DNA from: Chloroflexota bacterium
GTDB lineage: Bacteria > Chloroflexota > Anaerolineae > Anaerolineales > Villigracilaceae
NCBI GenBank assembly: GCA_016235425.1
Contig: JACRLC010000016.1
Location: 62,001-126,000, forward strand
DNA length: 64,000 bases
Direction: 5' to 3'
Shown: piece after piece, positions 42,346 through 51,320 of the stretch
Layout of the letters: every line of letters begins with the position of its first letter
Position numbering within the stretch: position 1 is the stretch's first letter
The notes under the pieces: generated by a model
Database searches by the model: none
Told to the model about the DNA's origin: nothing
The model's input: the letters and a program-made list of their open reading frames with translations, nothing else
Position numbers and translations under genes: made by a program

Positions 42346-43368
42346 ATGCCAAAAAAAATCCCCAAACGACGAATCGAACTTTCTGTCATCATGCCCGCCT
42401 ACAACGAAGGCCCGCACATTCACGAGAACGTCCTCAAAGTGTGCCGTGCCCTTAAAGGCAAACGCTGCGAGGTCATCGTAGTGGACGATGGCAGTTCGGA
42501 CGACACTTTCCGGGAAAGCAAACGCGCCGCCAAACAAGGACTGCCCGTGAAGGCCATCCAAATGGATGGCAACCGCGGCAAGGGAGCCTCGCTCTTTCGC
42601 GGCTTCGAGGAAGCAAGCGGCGAACTCATCGTCTTTCTCGATTCCGATTTGGAGATTGCGCCGGATTACATAGTAAAATTGCTCGCCGCCATGCAGAAAT
42701 CGAACGCGGATGTGGCGGCCGGCGTGAAGGATCCCATCGCAAATCGCTTCCCCCTGCCGCGCCAATTCATGAGCAGGGTCTATCGCGCCACGGTGGATTT
42801 TTTGTTCGGCCTCAACATCACCGATACCCAAACCGGCATCAAACTCTTCAAACGCGAAGTGCTCGAAGCAACCGCCCCGCGTTTGCGCGTCAGCCGCTTT
42901 GCATTCGACATTGAACTGCTCGTCGCCGCGAATCGTTTCGGTTACGAAATCGTGGAATATCCGGTGGAAGTCTCTTACACTCGCGCAGGCGGGCTTGGCC
43001 GGATGCGCCTCGGTCATGTCTTCGGCACATTTGCCGATACCCTCGCCATTTATTTCCGCGCAAGTTTTTGGCGTTGGCTCGAGCCAAGCGCCAGCACACA
43101 AATTTGGATGCTCCTTTTCGTGCTGGGCGTTTTCCTCGCAGGCGTGGGCTTCGCAAAAATCCTCACGCCCATCATCCTGCAGCCGCCATTTAATGAAGTC
43201 GCCCGCATCATCTTTCTGCAATTCCTCCCGACCGCCTTCCGCGACAAACTCCTCGCCATCGGCGGAACCTTGATGGTTTTGATCTCACTCATTCAATTGA
43301 ACAAGAGTCTACTTAACGCCTTCGCCCGGCGGGACCGCGGCGACCTGGCCGGAATCCTACGTAAATGA
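42346..43368 (+). CDS. Family 2 glycosyltransferase, dolichol-phosphate mannosyltransferase-like
   Basis: About 340 residues. The catalytic domain shows VIMPAYNEGPH, VVDDGSSDDT, GNRGKGASLFRGF and FLDSDLEI (metal-binding DxD). Residues after about 220 hold two membrane helices (WMLLFVLGVFLAGVGF, and one near the C-terminus). It probably makes a polyprenyl-phosphate sugar, the donor for the PMT-like enzyme upstream. The ATG at 42346 has a TAAAAT box 7 nt upstream and no ribosome-binding site; an ATG at 42292 is in frame but the extra residues do not look like the family. It overlaps the methyltransferase start by 4 nt. Confidence 0.85.
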   Translation: MPKKIPKRRIELSVIMPAYNEGPHIHENVLKVCRALKGKRCEVIVVDDGSSDDTFRESKRAAKQGLPVKAIQMDGNRGKGASLFRGFEEASGELIVFLDSDLEIAPDYIVKLLAAMQKSNADVAAGVKDPIANRFPLPRQFMSRVYRATVDFLFGLNITDTQTGIKLFKREVLEATAPRLRVSRFAFDIELLVAANRFGYEIVEYPVEVSYTRAGGLGRMRLGHVFGTFADTLAIYFRASFWRWLEPSASTQIWMLLFVLGVFLAGVGFAKILTPIILQPPFNEVARIIFLQFLPTAFRDKLLAIGGTLMVLISLIQLNKSLLNAFARRDRGDLAGILRK

Positions 43369-44249
43369 CAAACGCATCTCCCTTGGACCTCGAAACTGCC
43401 GCGTGCCCAATTTGCGGACCCAGCGCCTCAGCCTCTGTCCGCTACGACTTCGACCCGTATAAAGTCGTTGCCTGCTCCTCCTGCGGGTTGAATTATCTTT
43501 CCCCGCGCCTGACTGAATCTGCCATCCTGAAACTTTACAAGGATGAAGCCTATTACAACTCAAACATCTCAGGCCAGGGCTATGACGAGTATCTCGACAT
43601 CGGCCACAACTGGGAAAAGACCTTCACCCGGCGCTTGAAACAGATTGCCCCGTACAAATCCTCCGGCCGCGCCCTCGATATTGGATGCGGCCCCGGCTAC
43701 TTCCTCACCGCCGCCCAAAAACTGGGATACGATGTCTACGGCCTCGACCCATCCGATTACATCGTTTCGCAGGCAGGCAAAACCTGGGGCGACCGCATCC
43801 AACTCGGCACCATCGAAACCGCAGACTATGAACCGGAGAGTTTTGATTTGGTTGTTGCGTTCGATACATTTGAACACATCTACGACCCCAAACTTTTCGT
43901 TAAGTCAATTCATCGCCTGCTCAAACCCGGCGGCGTGCTTGCCATCACCACACCCGACCCGACAAGCACGTTATCAAAAATATCCGGCAAAAATTGGGTC
44001 TCATTCAAATTGCCCGAACACGTCTTCTACTGGTCGCCCGCCACGATACGGCGAGTGCTCGAAGAAGAGTATGACGTGCTGGAAGTCCGAAGCGCGGGAC
44101 AATATGCCACACTCGGATTCCTGTTCCGCCGCCTGTTCCGTTTATCAAACAATCCCGGCAAATTTCTGAATGCGGTCATTGATTTCCTGAACCGATTCAG
44201 CATTTACTCGGACAATGGCTCGTTGACGGCCACTGCGCGAAAGAAGTAG
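43365..44249 (+). CDS. Class I SAM-dependent methyltransferase with N-terminal zinc ribbon
   Basis: 294 residues. Two CxxC pairs near the N-terminus (CPICGPS and CSSCGL) form a zinc-ribbon-like head, followed by a class I methyltransferase core: ALDIGCGPGYFL (motif I), VYGLDPSDY (motif II), DLVVAFDTFEHIYDP (motif IV) and LLKPGGVLAITTPDP. This arrangement is common in methyltransferases of polysaccharide or lipid clusters and does not identify the substrate. The ATG overlaps the stop of the glycosyltransferase gene (ATGA), so the two are co-translated, and methylation of the glycan is a reasonable inference. A family B repeat follows. Confidence 0.85.
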   Translation: MTNASPLDLETAACPICGPSASASVRYDFDPYKVVACSSCGLNYLSPRLTESAILKLYKDEAYYNSNISGQGYDEYLDIGHNWEKTFTRRLKQIAPYKSSGRALDIGCGPGYFLTAAQKLGYDVYGLDPSDYIVSQAGKTWGDRIQLGTIETADYEPESFDLVVAFDTFEHIYDPKLFVKSIHRLLKPGGVLAITTPDPTSTLSKISGKNWVSFKLPEHVFYWSPATIRRVLEEEYDVLEVRSAGQYATLGFLFRRLFRLSNNPGKFLNAVIDFLNRFSIYSDNGSLTATARKK

Positions 44250-44257
44250 TAACTGTG

Positions 44258-44329
44258 TTACGCACCGTCCCGAAGGTTTTGACAGAAAACAGGCCTGAAC
44301 TTCGGAAACCTTCGGGACGTTCTGCGTAA
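44258..44329. repeat. Family B palindromic repeat
   Basis: TTACGCA at the left end and TGCGTAA at the right, with inner arms CCGTCCCGAAGGTTT and AAACCTTCGGGACG. It is one of the clearest copies of this family in the window. Confidence 0.82.
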
Positions 44330-44348
44330 GATGAGGTAGTAAATAAAG

Positions 44349-45407
44349 ATGAAAGCTGTCCTCTTTCACCAACACGGCGGGCCGGAAGTTCTGGAATACA
44401 CCGACTTCCCCACGCCAGAACCCAAACCCGGCGAAGCCCTTATCCGCTTGCGCGCCGCGGCGTTGAACCGCATGGACGTATTTGTCCGAAACGGCTGGCC
44501 GGGACTCAGGCTCGAACTCCCCCACATCAACGGCGCGGATGGCGCGGGCGAAATTGAGTCTCGATCCCCCCTTTCATCCCCCCCAACTTTGGGGGGGACA
44601 GAGGGAGGGCTGAGGGCAGGCGGCCGCGTCGTCATCAACCCCAACCTCGGATGCGGCCAATGCGAATTCTGCCAAAACGGACAGGACAACATGTGTCTCA
44701 ACTGGCATTTGCTCGGCGAGACCATCCGCGGAACATACGCAGAATACGTCTGCGTGCCGGTTCGACAGCTTTACAAACTGCCGGATGATTTTGACTTTCA
44801 CAAGGCCGCCGCGGCCGCGCTGGTATATCAGACCGCGTGGCATTCGATGGTCAAGCGCGGGGGCGTGAAGGCCGGTGAAACGGTGGCAATTGTCGGGGCG
44901 GGTGGAGGCGTGAATTCGTCCAGCATACAGATCGCGAAGTACCTCGGCGCGCGTGTCGTGGTGGTTGGGTCAAATGCAGAGAAACTCAAGCAGGCCGAGT
45001 CCCTCGGCGCAGACGTCCTCATTGACCGGTCAAAAAATGAAGACTGGTCAAAGTCCATTTTTATCGCAACAAACAAGCGCGGCGTGGATGCAATCGTGGA
45101 TAACGTCGGTACGACTTTTCCGATGAGCCTGCGCGCCCTGCGAAAAGGCGGGCGTCTGCTGACGGTTGGCAACAGCGGCGGCCCGCGCTTCGAAATTGAC
45201 AACCGCTATATTTTTGCTAAGCATCTTTCGATCATCGGCTCGACGATGAGCACGCTGGCAGACTTTGCCGAAGTGATGGATTTGATCGTGGCGGGCAGGC
45301 TCGTGCCCGTGATTGACAGCACCTTCCCGCTCAAGGAAGCCGCCGCCGCGCAGGAACGCCTGTGGCACGGCGAGCAATTTGGAAAGATCACACTGGATAT
45401 TTCATAA
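44349..45407 (+). CDS. Zinc-dependent alcohol dehydrogenase/quinone oxidoreductase-like protein
   Basis: 352 residues, medium-chain dehydrogenase superfamily. The structural-zinc lobe is present (CGQCEFCQNGQDNMC). The catalytic-zinc cysteine and GHE motif are not: the N-terminal site reads LNRMDVFVRNG and GADGAGEI. So it fits the quinone oxidoreductase-like branch that reduces enals or quinones with NADPH. The Rossmann motif is IVGAGGGVNSSSI. Residues about 73-91, normally VGSGV-like, are replaced by a sequence coming from a C-run/G-run palindromic repeat (44562-44620) that stays in frame. The start follows a family B repeat. Confidence 0.82.
   Translation: MKAVLFHQHGGPEVLEYTDFPTPEPKPGEALIRLRAAALNRMDVFVRNGWPGLRLELPHINGADGAGEIESRSPLSSPPTLGGTEGGLRAGGRVVINPNLGCGQCEFCQNGQDNMCLNWHLLGETIRGTYAEYVCVPVRQLYKLPDDFDFHKAAAAALVYQTAWHSMVKRGGVKAGETVAIVGAGGGVNSSSIQIAKYLGARVVVVGSNAEKLKQAESLGADVLIDRSKNEDWSKSIFIATNKRGVDAIVDNVGTTFPMSLRALRKGGRLLTVGNSGGPRFEIDNRYIFAKHLSIIGSTMSTLADFAEVMDLIVAGRLVPVIDSTFPLKEAAAAQERLWHGEQFGKITLDIS
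44562..44620. repeat. Family E C-run/G-run palindrome inside an oxidoreductase gene
   Basis: A CCCCCCC-AACTTT-GGGGGGG palindrome (44578-44597) with flanks CGATCCCCCCTTTCAT and ACAGAGGGAGGGCTGAGGG. A shorter C/G-run palindrome is at about 16500-16520. It encodes SRSPLSSPPTLGGTEGGLR in place of the usual loop before the GDRV-like strand. Confidence 0.7.
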
Positions 45408-45408
45408 C

Positions 45409-45515
45409 GCGGCTTTCAGCCGCAACCGAACCTGGCCGTCATTGCGAGCGTTCTTTGCGAAGCAATCCCCTTGCCTGCCAGGAGACTGCTTCGGGAAGAA
45501 CACCCTCGCAGTGAC
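45409..45515. repeat. GCGGCT-TTC-AGCCGC hairpin and family A repeat
   Basis: A short palindrome (45409-45423) directly after the oxidoreductase stop, then a family A repeat (45438-45515) with ends GTCATTGCGAG / CTCGCAGTGAC and inner GAAGCAATCCCC / GACTGCTTCG. A GTTGGTT / AACCAAC hairpin (about 45563-45596) lies before the next gene. Confidence 0.7.
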
Positions 45516-45606
45516 GACAAGAATCTTCGCGGTTGACGTAGTTTTCACAGGGTAATACTATAAGTTGGTTGGGCAACTAAACTGCCGAACCAACCATATT
45601 CGATAA

Positions 45607-47688
45607 ATGAATTTCATCAAACGCATTCCTCCTTTTGAGACCGCGCTGGTCGCAGTCATTCTTGTCATTCACACATACGCGGCGTTATCGGATGCGTTCA
45701 ACCTGCCGAACGCGTGGTTCACGCGCGATGACGCCTATTACTATTTCAAAGTCGCGCAGAACATCACGGAGGGATATGGCATCACGTTCGATGGCATCAA
45801 CCCAACCAACGGTTACCACCCGCTGTGGATGCTGGTTTGCATTCCCATCTTTGCGCTGGCGCGCTTTGATTTGATTCTGCCCCTGCGTGTTCTTCTGATA
45901 GTGGTGGCAATCTTGAATGCGTGGACGGCCATGTTGATTTACCGCCTGGTCAGCCGCTCTCTTGCCCAGCCGATTGCGATGCTGGCCGCCGTGTTTTGGG
46001 CATTCAACGCTTACATCCATTACACCGTCTATGAGTTCGGGCTTGAGACTCCGCTTGCGGCGTTTGGAATTGTGCTTCTCATTTATTCCCTGTCCAAATT
46101 TGAATCGGCGTGGCGCACACAGCCTGTCCAGCCAAAACAGATTGCCGTTTTATCCATCATCGCAACGATCATGATGTTCAGCCGCCTTGATCTTGTGTTT
46201 CTCGCGGCGATCGTTGGTTTGTGGATCGTCTTTCGCAAACATCCCCTGCGCTTCCTGCTCCCGCTGGATTTGGTCGCAATCTTTGCTTCAATGGTCGCTT
46301 CGTTCGCGTTGCGGACGGGTTTCCCCGGTTACAACTTGTATGTGGAAACGGCAGTGCTGGCAGGTTTGCTTGCGCTGGTCGTCAAAATTCCCGTCTTTTA
46401 TTTTTTCAGTTTGTATGAACATCCGCGCTCGGTTCCTTTTTATCGCTCGATCACAAGGATTGCGCTGGCAAATCTCACGGGCACAGTCCTTGTTTCCGCC
46501 ATCCTTTTCACCCTCACGCAGACAGGCATCGCGCAAAGTTTTCCGCGCACGGCGTTGTTTTATGATTTCGGCATCACCTTTGCACTCATTCTCCTCGTGA
46601 GATTATCCGCGCTGTGGTTTGGCAATCGGAATGCGGACTTAAGTCCGCGCTCCGAAAATCCACTCGCTGAACTAAAAAGCAAATGGAAAACATGGCTGGC
46701 AGACGGCACAATTTACTATGGCATTCTCGGCGGCGCACTGGCTGCTTACATGCTTTACAACAAGATCGCCTTCGGCACCTCCAGCCCTGTGAGCGGACAA
46801 ATCAAACGTTGGTGGGGTTCCATCGTTGAAACCGCCTACGACGGCCCCGCCCCGAACTGGACTTCCTTTTTGGGCATCAGCTACCAGTGGATATACGACG
46901 CCTGGCAACCAGCCTCCAATCTCTTCCTGTGGATCGCGGGATACCTGCGGCCGCTTATCCGCGGCGCAAACACATTGGACGAGCGCTATTATCTTGCGAT
47001 GTTTTCCATTGTTGTCATTGCACTGGTTATTCTTTTCATCAACCCCAGGCGCGTTCGAAATATTTTTACAAAACTTGGCCTCGTTCCATTGATCGCAGGC
47101 AGTGGCATACACATCCTTTCGTACACAACCACAGGCTACGCGGGCGCAAAGGAATGGTATTGGATCAGCCAGATGGTTCTCGTGACCCTGCTCGGCAGTG
47201 TCCTGCTCGACCTCATCACGCGTCCGCTTTTGAAAGCCCGTACCGGGCGCATTGCGCTGAATATCGCATCGGCACTCGCCAGTTTGTATCTCGTCTATTC
47301 TTTCGCTGATCAAGTCCGCGTTAGAATGCCGTACAATTACTTCCCGCCGGATAGGCCATTTATGGACGTGCTTCCCTTCCTCGAAGAAAACACACCTCCC
47401 GGCTCGGTCATCGGCATGACAGGTGGCGGCAACGTCGGTTACTTCATCCATGATCGAACCATCGTCAACATGGACGGCCTGATCAACAGCTATGATTATT
47501 TCCTCGCGCTTCAAAGCGGCACAGCTCCCGTTTACCTCAAACAAAAAGGCATGGACATCGTCTTCGCCAATCCGGGGTTATTGGCCCTCGCGCCTTACAA
47601 CGGGCAGTTTGCGCCGTATCTCGAACGCTTCGGTGGCTATGGCGGAAAAGCCTTGCTGTATCTCTTAGAGGAGCCTAAGTATCGATGA
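45607..47688 (+). CDS. ArnT/GT83-like membrane glycosyltransferase
   Basis: 693 residues with about eleven transmembrane helices. The first outer loop holds the acidic motif RDDAYYYFKVAQNI and NPTNGYHPLWML, as in glycosyltransferases that take sugars from polyprenyl phosphates. A large soluble part near the C-terminus (about 575-690: NYFPPDRPFMDVL, GSVIGMTGGGNVGYFI) is extracytoplasmic. Inside the gene a perfect palindrome, GCGGACTTAAGTCCGC (46633-46648), encodes NADLSPRSE within a cytoplasmic or outer loop. The stop overlaps the start of the next small membrane protein by 4 nt. The sugar and acceptor are unknown. Confidence 0.78.
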   Translation: MNFIKRIPPFETALVAVILVIHTYAALSDAFNLPNAWFTRDDAYYYFKVAQNITEGYGITFDGINPTNGYHPLWMLVCIPIFALARFDLILPLRVLLIVVAILNAWTAMLIYRLVSRSLAQPIAMLAAVFWAFNAYIHYTVYEFGLETPLAAFGIVLLIYSLSKFESAWRTQPVQPKQIAVLSIIATIMMFSRLDLVFLAAIVGLWIVFRKHPLRFLLPLDLVAIFASMVASFALRTGFPGYNLYVETAVLAGLLALVVKIPVFYFFSLYEHPRSVPFYRSITRIALANLTGTVLVSAILFTLTQTGIAQSFPRTALFYDFGITFALILLVRLSALWFGNRNADLSPRSENPLAELKSKWKTWLADGTIYYGILGGALAAYMLYNKIAFGTSSPVSGQIKRWWGSIVETAYDGPAPNWTSFLGISYQWIYDAWQPASNLFLWIAGYLRPLIRGANTLDERYYLAMFSIVVIALVILFINPRRVRNIFTKLGLVPLIAGSGIHILSYTTTGYAGAKEWYWISQMVLVTLLGSVLLDLITRPLLKARTGRIALNIASALASLYLVYSFADQVRVRMPYNYFPPDRPFMDVLPFLEENTPPGSVIGMTGGGNVGYFIHDRTIVNMDGLINSYDYFLALQSGTAPVYLKQKGMDIVFANPGLLALAPYNGQFAPYLERFGGYGGKALLYLLEEPKYR
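46633..46648. repeat. Palindrome GCGGACTTAAGTCCGC inside a glycosyltransferase gene
   Basis: 16-bp perfect palindrome in the reading frame, the same sequence family as the intergenic ones at 5476-5519. It encodes part of NADLSPRSE in a hydrophilic loop. Confidence 0.7.
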
Positions 47689-48101
47689 GCAAACGTCCCT
47701 TCGGTGTAACCCTGTCACTGTGGCTGGTGTTATTCCTAACAGTATGGAACGGGTTTCGCCTGTGGACAGCCATCGCATGGCGTGACGTATTGAATGAGTT
47801 TGCAGTGCGGCCAGGCCCAATTATCACGGCAATCAGCGGCGCATTCTGGCTGGTGACTGGCAGTATCCTGTTGTGGGGCATTTTGCTGAAAAAAGCATGG
47901 GCGGGGAAAATGCTGATCGGAGCCGCGGCAGGTTACTCGGTCTGGTATTGGAGCGAGAGACTGGTTTGGCAGGAACCGCGTCAAAACTGGCCGTTCGCTG
48001 TTATATTGAATCTGATCCTGCTTGTCTTCATCTTCTTGACAACCAAATCATTGACGAGAGAGGCCTATGATCGAAAAGTCGAAAATCCACGAGTTGAATG
48101 A
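47685..48101 (+). CDS. Small membrane protein, four TM segments
   Basis: 138 residues, not recognised as a named family. Four hydrophobic stretches are visible at about residues 9-28, 45-65, 75-92 and 103-122 ([34 protein letters not shown]). Basic residues on the ends suggest both termini inside. The ATG overlaps the stop of the glycosyltransferase gene (ATGA), and the end overlaps the carboxylase start by 35 nt. This implies tight co-translation, or a 5' end of the next gene chosen too early. The role is unknown. Confidence 0.6.
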   Translation: MSKRPFGVTLSLWLVLFLTVWNGFRLWTAIAWRDVLNEFAVRPGPIITAISGAFWLVTGSILLWGILLKKAWAGKMLIGAAAGYSVWYWSERLVWQEPRQNWPFAVILNLILLVFIFLTTKSLTREAYDRKVENPRVE

Positions 48102-49614
48102 ACTAAAGTCACAATCACGCATGGGCGGGGGCTCGGAACGAATCGAAGCACAGCACAAAAAGGGGCGCCTGACCGCGCGCGAGCGCCTCGATTTACTGCT
48201 CGACAAAGGCTCCTTCCGCGAAGTGGACCCATTCGTCGTGCATCGCACGCATGACTTTGACCTGGACAAACAAAAATTCATGAGCGACTCAGTTGTAACG
48301 GGCTGGGGCACGATTGACGGGCGGCTCGTGTACGTGTTCTCACAGGATTTCACTGTTTTCGGCGGGAGCCTGGGCGAAGTCCATGCCGAAAAGATTTGCA
48401 AGATCATGGACATGGCAATGAAGAACGGCGCGCCGCTGATCGGCCTGAACGATTCGGGCGGCGCGCGCATTCAGGAGGGTGTGGTTGCCCTCGGCGGATA
48501 TGCGGATATTTTCCTTCGCAACACCATGGCATCCGGTGTGATCCCGCAAATCTCGGCCATCATGGGGCCCTGCGCGGGCGGCGCGGTTTACTCACCGGCG
48601 TTGACCGATTTTATTTTCATGACGCGAAGCACCTCCTACATGTTCGTCACCGGGCCGGATGTGGTCAAGACGGTGACACACGAGGAAGTGACGCAGGAGG
48701 AACTCGGCGGCGCAAGTGTGCACTCCGAAAAATCGGGCGTCTGCCACGTGGCCGCGGATAGCGAAGCGGATACGCTCTACCTGATCCGCAAACTGCTCGG
48801 ATACCTGCCGCAAAACAACATGGAAGACGCGCCCTTCGTCAATGGCGACGATCCGCTTCGCATGGAGGAAGCCTTGAATTCCATCGTGCCGGATGATCCC
48901 AACAAGCCGTACGATATCAAGGATGTCATCGGCCTGATCGTGGACAACGGACAGTTCTACGAAATCCATGAAAATTATGCGCTGAACATTGTCGTCGGTT
49001 TTGCGCGGCTGGGCGGGCACTCCATCGGCATCATCGCCAACCAGCCGGCCATGCTGGCGGGCGTACTGGATATTGACGCATCCGAGAAAGCGGCGCGCTT
49101 CGTGCGTTTCTGCGACTCGTTCAACATTCCCATCCTCACCTTCGTGGATGTTCCGGGCTTCCTGCCCGGGACAAACCAGGAGCATCACGGCATCATCCGC
49201 TCCGGCGCGAAATTGCTGTATGCGTATTGCGAAGCGACCGTGCCAAAACTAACCGTCATCACCCGCAAGGCTTATGGCGGCGCGTACGACGTGATGTCGA
49301 GCAAGCACATCCGCGGCGACGTAAATCTCGCCTGGCCTACCGCCGAGATCGCCGTCATGGGCCCGGACGGCGCGGTGAACATCATCTTCCGCAAGGAACT
49401 GGAAAAAGCCAAAGACCCGGTCAAGAAGAAGGCCGAGCTTGTGGCAGATTACAAGGATAAATTCGCCAATCCTTATGTTGCGGCGGCGCGCGGATACGTG
49501 GACGACGTGATCGAGCCAAAGGAGACCCGTCCGCGCCTGATCAACGCGCTGGAAATGTTGAGCAATAAGCGCGATGCAAACCCGGCGAAGAAGCACGGGA
49601 ATATTCCGCTATAG
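48067..49614 (+). CDS. Propionyl-CoA carboxylase carboxyltransferase subunit
   Basis: 515 residues, the usual length of PccB/MmdA. It moves carboxyl from carboxybiotin to propionyl-CoA to give methylmalonyl-CoA. Motifs are [50 protein letters not shown], and [13 protein letters not shown]. The Asp in GGAYDVM sits where propionyl-CoA-preferring Streptomyces enzymes have Asp and acetyl-CoA-preferring ones Ile, so propionyl-CoA is the likely substrate. No ribosome-binding site but GAGAGG lies before the ATG. The biotin carboxylase and the biotin carrier follow on the same strand. Confidence 0.92.
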   Translation: MIEKSKIHELNELKSQSRMGGGSERIEAQHKKGRLTARERLDLLLDKGSFREVDPFVVHRTHDFDLDKQKFMSDSVVTGWGTIDGRLVYVFSQDFTVFGGSLGEVHAEKICKIMDMAMKNGAPLIGLNDSGGARIQEGVVALGGYADIFLRNTMASGVIPQISAIMGPCAGGAVYSPALTDFIFMTRSTSYMFVTGPDVVKTVTHEEVTQEELGGASVHSEKSGVCHVAADSEADTLYLIRKLLGYLPQNNMEDAPFVNGDDPLRMEEALNSIVPDDPNKPYDIKDVIGLIVDNGQFYEIHENYALNIVVGFARLGGHSIGIIANQPAMLAGVLDIDASEKAARFVRFCDSFNIPILTFVDVPGFLPGTNQEHHGIIRSGAKLLYAYCEATVPKLTVITRKAYGGAYDVMSSKHIRGDVNLAWPTAEIAVMGPDGAVNIIFRKELEKAKDPVKKKAELVADYKDKFANPYVAAARGYVDDVIEPKETRPRLINALEMLSNKRDANPAKKHGNIPL

Positions 49615-49616
49615 CC

Positions 49617-49736
49617 ATGTCATTGCGAGCGCAAGCCGCGAAGCAATCTCCCGTTAAGTGAGAATATCCCGTTCAGGATTTCGCACTGTTTAATAGGGGA
49701 TTGCTTCGTCGCTGCGAACGCTCCTCGCAATGACAT
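49617..49736. repeat. Family A palindromic repeat between the carboxylase genes
   Basis: 120 bp with ends CATGTCATTGCGAG / CTCGCAATGACATG and inner GAAGCAATCTCCC / GGGGATTGCTTCG. It starts 3 nt after the carboxyltransferase stop and ends shortly before the ATG of the biotin carboxylase. Confidence 0.85.
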
Positions 49737-49750
49737 GAAAATGAGGTGTC

Positions 49751-51259
49751 ATGTTCAAAAAAGTTTTAGTAGCTAATCGCGGTGAGATTGCCGTCCGCAT
49801 TATTCGTGCCTGCCGTGAGCTGGGCATGGAAACGGTTGCGGTCTTCTCGGAAGCAGACCGTAACGCCCTGCACGTCCGTTATGCGGATGAAGCCTACCTG
49901 CTTGGGCCGGCGCCTTCGCGCGAGTCGTATCTGCGCGCAGATAAAATTTTCGAGGTTGCGCGCAAATCCGGTGCGGACGCGATCCACCCCGGCTATGGGT
50001 TTTTAGCGGAGCGCGAAGATTTCGCGGAAAAATGTGCGGAGGCAGGCATCAAATTCATCGGCCCCAAGGCTTCGTCCATTGCGGCGATGGGTGACAAAGC
50101 CGAAGCGCGTGCGACCGTCATCAAGGCCGGCGTTCCCGTTGTCCCGGGCACCGAAGACGTGGGCAACATGACCAACGAGCAACTGCTCGCAAAAGCGCCG
50201 CTGATCGGTTTCCCCCTTCTGATCAAAGCGACCGCGGGCGGCGGCGGAAAAGGCATGAGGGAGGTCAAAAGCCTCGAGGAAATGCCGGCCCTCCTCCAGT
50301 CCGCGCGACGCGAGGCTGAATCCTCCTTTGGCGATGGAAACGTCTATCTTGAAAAATTGGTCGAGGGCGCGCGCCACATCGAATTTCAAATCCTGGCCGA
50401 TTCCCACGGCAACGTCGTCCATCTCGGCGAACGCGAATGTTCCATCCAGCGCCGCCACCAGAAACTGCTCGAAGAAGCGCCTTCGCCTTTCCTCAGCGAA
50501 GAACTTCGACAGAAAATGGGCAGTGTGGCCGTCAAAGCCGCGCAAGCCGTGGACTACGTCAACGCGGGCACAATTGAATTTTTAGTGGACAAGGATGAGA
50601 ATTATTATTTCCTTGAGATGAACACCCGCCTGCAAGTGGAACATCCCGTGACGGAAATGGCAACGGGCATTGACATCGTCGCCGAACAGATACGCATCGC
50701 GCGGGGCCGACAGTTGTCTTACGCGCAAGAGCAGATTCGCTTCAACGGGCATGCCATCGAATGCCGCGTCAATGCGGAGGATCCGTTTAATGGATTCATG
50801 CCTTCGACCGGACGCATCACCCACTCCCTGCTCCCCACCGGCCCCGGTGTGCGCGTGGATACGGGTGTGTATCCCGGCTTCGAGATCACGCCGTTCTATG
50901 ACCCGATGATCGCCAAGCTGATCGTCTGGGGCGAGACGCGCGCGCAGGCCATCCTTCGCATGAGACGCGCGCTGGAGGAATATCGCATCGTCGGTGTGCG
51001 GACGAACATCCCCTTCCACCAAACGTTGATGGACTCGCACCGTTTCATGGGCGGCCAGTTCGATACGCGCTTCGTGGAGGAACGCTTCACGATGAACGAC
51101 TCTGCGGAGAGAGATGCCACCAGCGCGGAGATTGCGGCAATCCTGGCAACGCTCGTGGCTCACCAGGAAAGCGAACGCTCAGCGCACATTGTCCGCCGCG
51201 GGGAACGCGACACGAGCAACTGGAAGTGGGTTGGCCGCTGGGAACGAATGCACCGGTAG
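49751..51259 (+). CDS. accC: Biotin carboxylase subunit of acyl-CoA carboxylase
   Basis: 502 residues, ATP-grasp fold. ATP- and bicarbonate-binding features are IHPGYGFLAE, KATAGGGGKGMR, the GARHIEFQ strand, ECSIQRRHQKL and MNTRLQVEHPVTE. It carboxylates biotin on the carrier protein using ATP and bicarbonate. The ATG at 49751 has GAGG about 6 nt upstream. The extra C-terminal tail after about 450 is somewhat longer than E. coli AccC. With the PccB-like protein before it and the carrier after it, the three form one acyl-CoA carboxylase, probably for propionyl-CoA. Spacer repeats separate all three genes. Confidence 0.92.
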   Translation: MFKKVLVANRGEIAVRIIRACRELGMETVAVFSEADRNALHVRYADEAYLLGPAPSRESYLRADKIFEVARKSGADAIHPGYGFLAEREDFAEKCAEAGIKFIGPKASSIAAMGDKAEARATVIKAGVPVVPGTEDVGNMTNEQLLAKAPLIGFPLLIKATAGGGGKGMREVKSLEEMPALLQSARREAESSFGDGNVYLEKLVEGARHIEFQILADSHGNVVHLGERECSIQRRHQKLLEEAPSPFLSEELRQKMGSVAVKAAQAVDYVNAGTIEFLVDKDENYYFLEMNTRLQVEHPVTEMATGIDIVAEQIRIARGRQLSYAQEQIRFNGHAIECRVNAEDPFNGFMPSTGRITHSLLPTGPGVRVDTGVYPGFEITPFYDPMIAKLIVWGETRAQAILRMRRALEEYRIVGVRTNIPFHQTLMDSHRFMGGQFDTRFVEERFTMNDSAERDATSAEIAAILATLVAHQESERSAHIVRRGERDTSNWKWVGRWERMHR

Positions 51260-51260
51260 C

Positions 51261-51316
51261 GATTTACGATTTACGATTTTGGATTTTCGATTGACGATTA
51301 GCGATTAAGGATTGCG
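51261..51316 (+). repeat. GATTNNN heptad array filling the accC-carrier gap
   Basis: Eight consecutive in-phase 7-bp units: GATTTAC, GATTTAC, GATTTTG, GATTTTC, GATTGAC, GATTAGC, GATTAAG, GATTGCG. They begin 2 nt after the accC stop codon and end 4 nt before the ATG at 51321, so the array is the whole intergenic space. There is no ribosome-binding site. Confidence 0.85.
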
Positions 51317-51320
51317 GACG

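Noticed and set aside
42199-43221. 340-residue open frame antisense to the glycosyltransferase gene
   Set aside because: The plus strand has clear family 2 glycosyltransferase motifs and an overlap with the next gene.
44145-44525. 126-residue open frame on the minus strand across the methyltransferase/oxidoreductase gap
   Set aside because: It runs through a family B repeat and the ends of two real genes on the other strand.
46672-47544. 290-residue open frame antisense to the ArnT-like gene
   Set aside because: No motif, high Cys/His/Arg content, and the opposite frame is a full membrane glycosyltransferase.
51261-51316. CRISPR or simple microsatellite
   Set aside because: Units are only 7 bp with three variable positions and no spacers; no cas genes are present.
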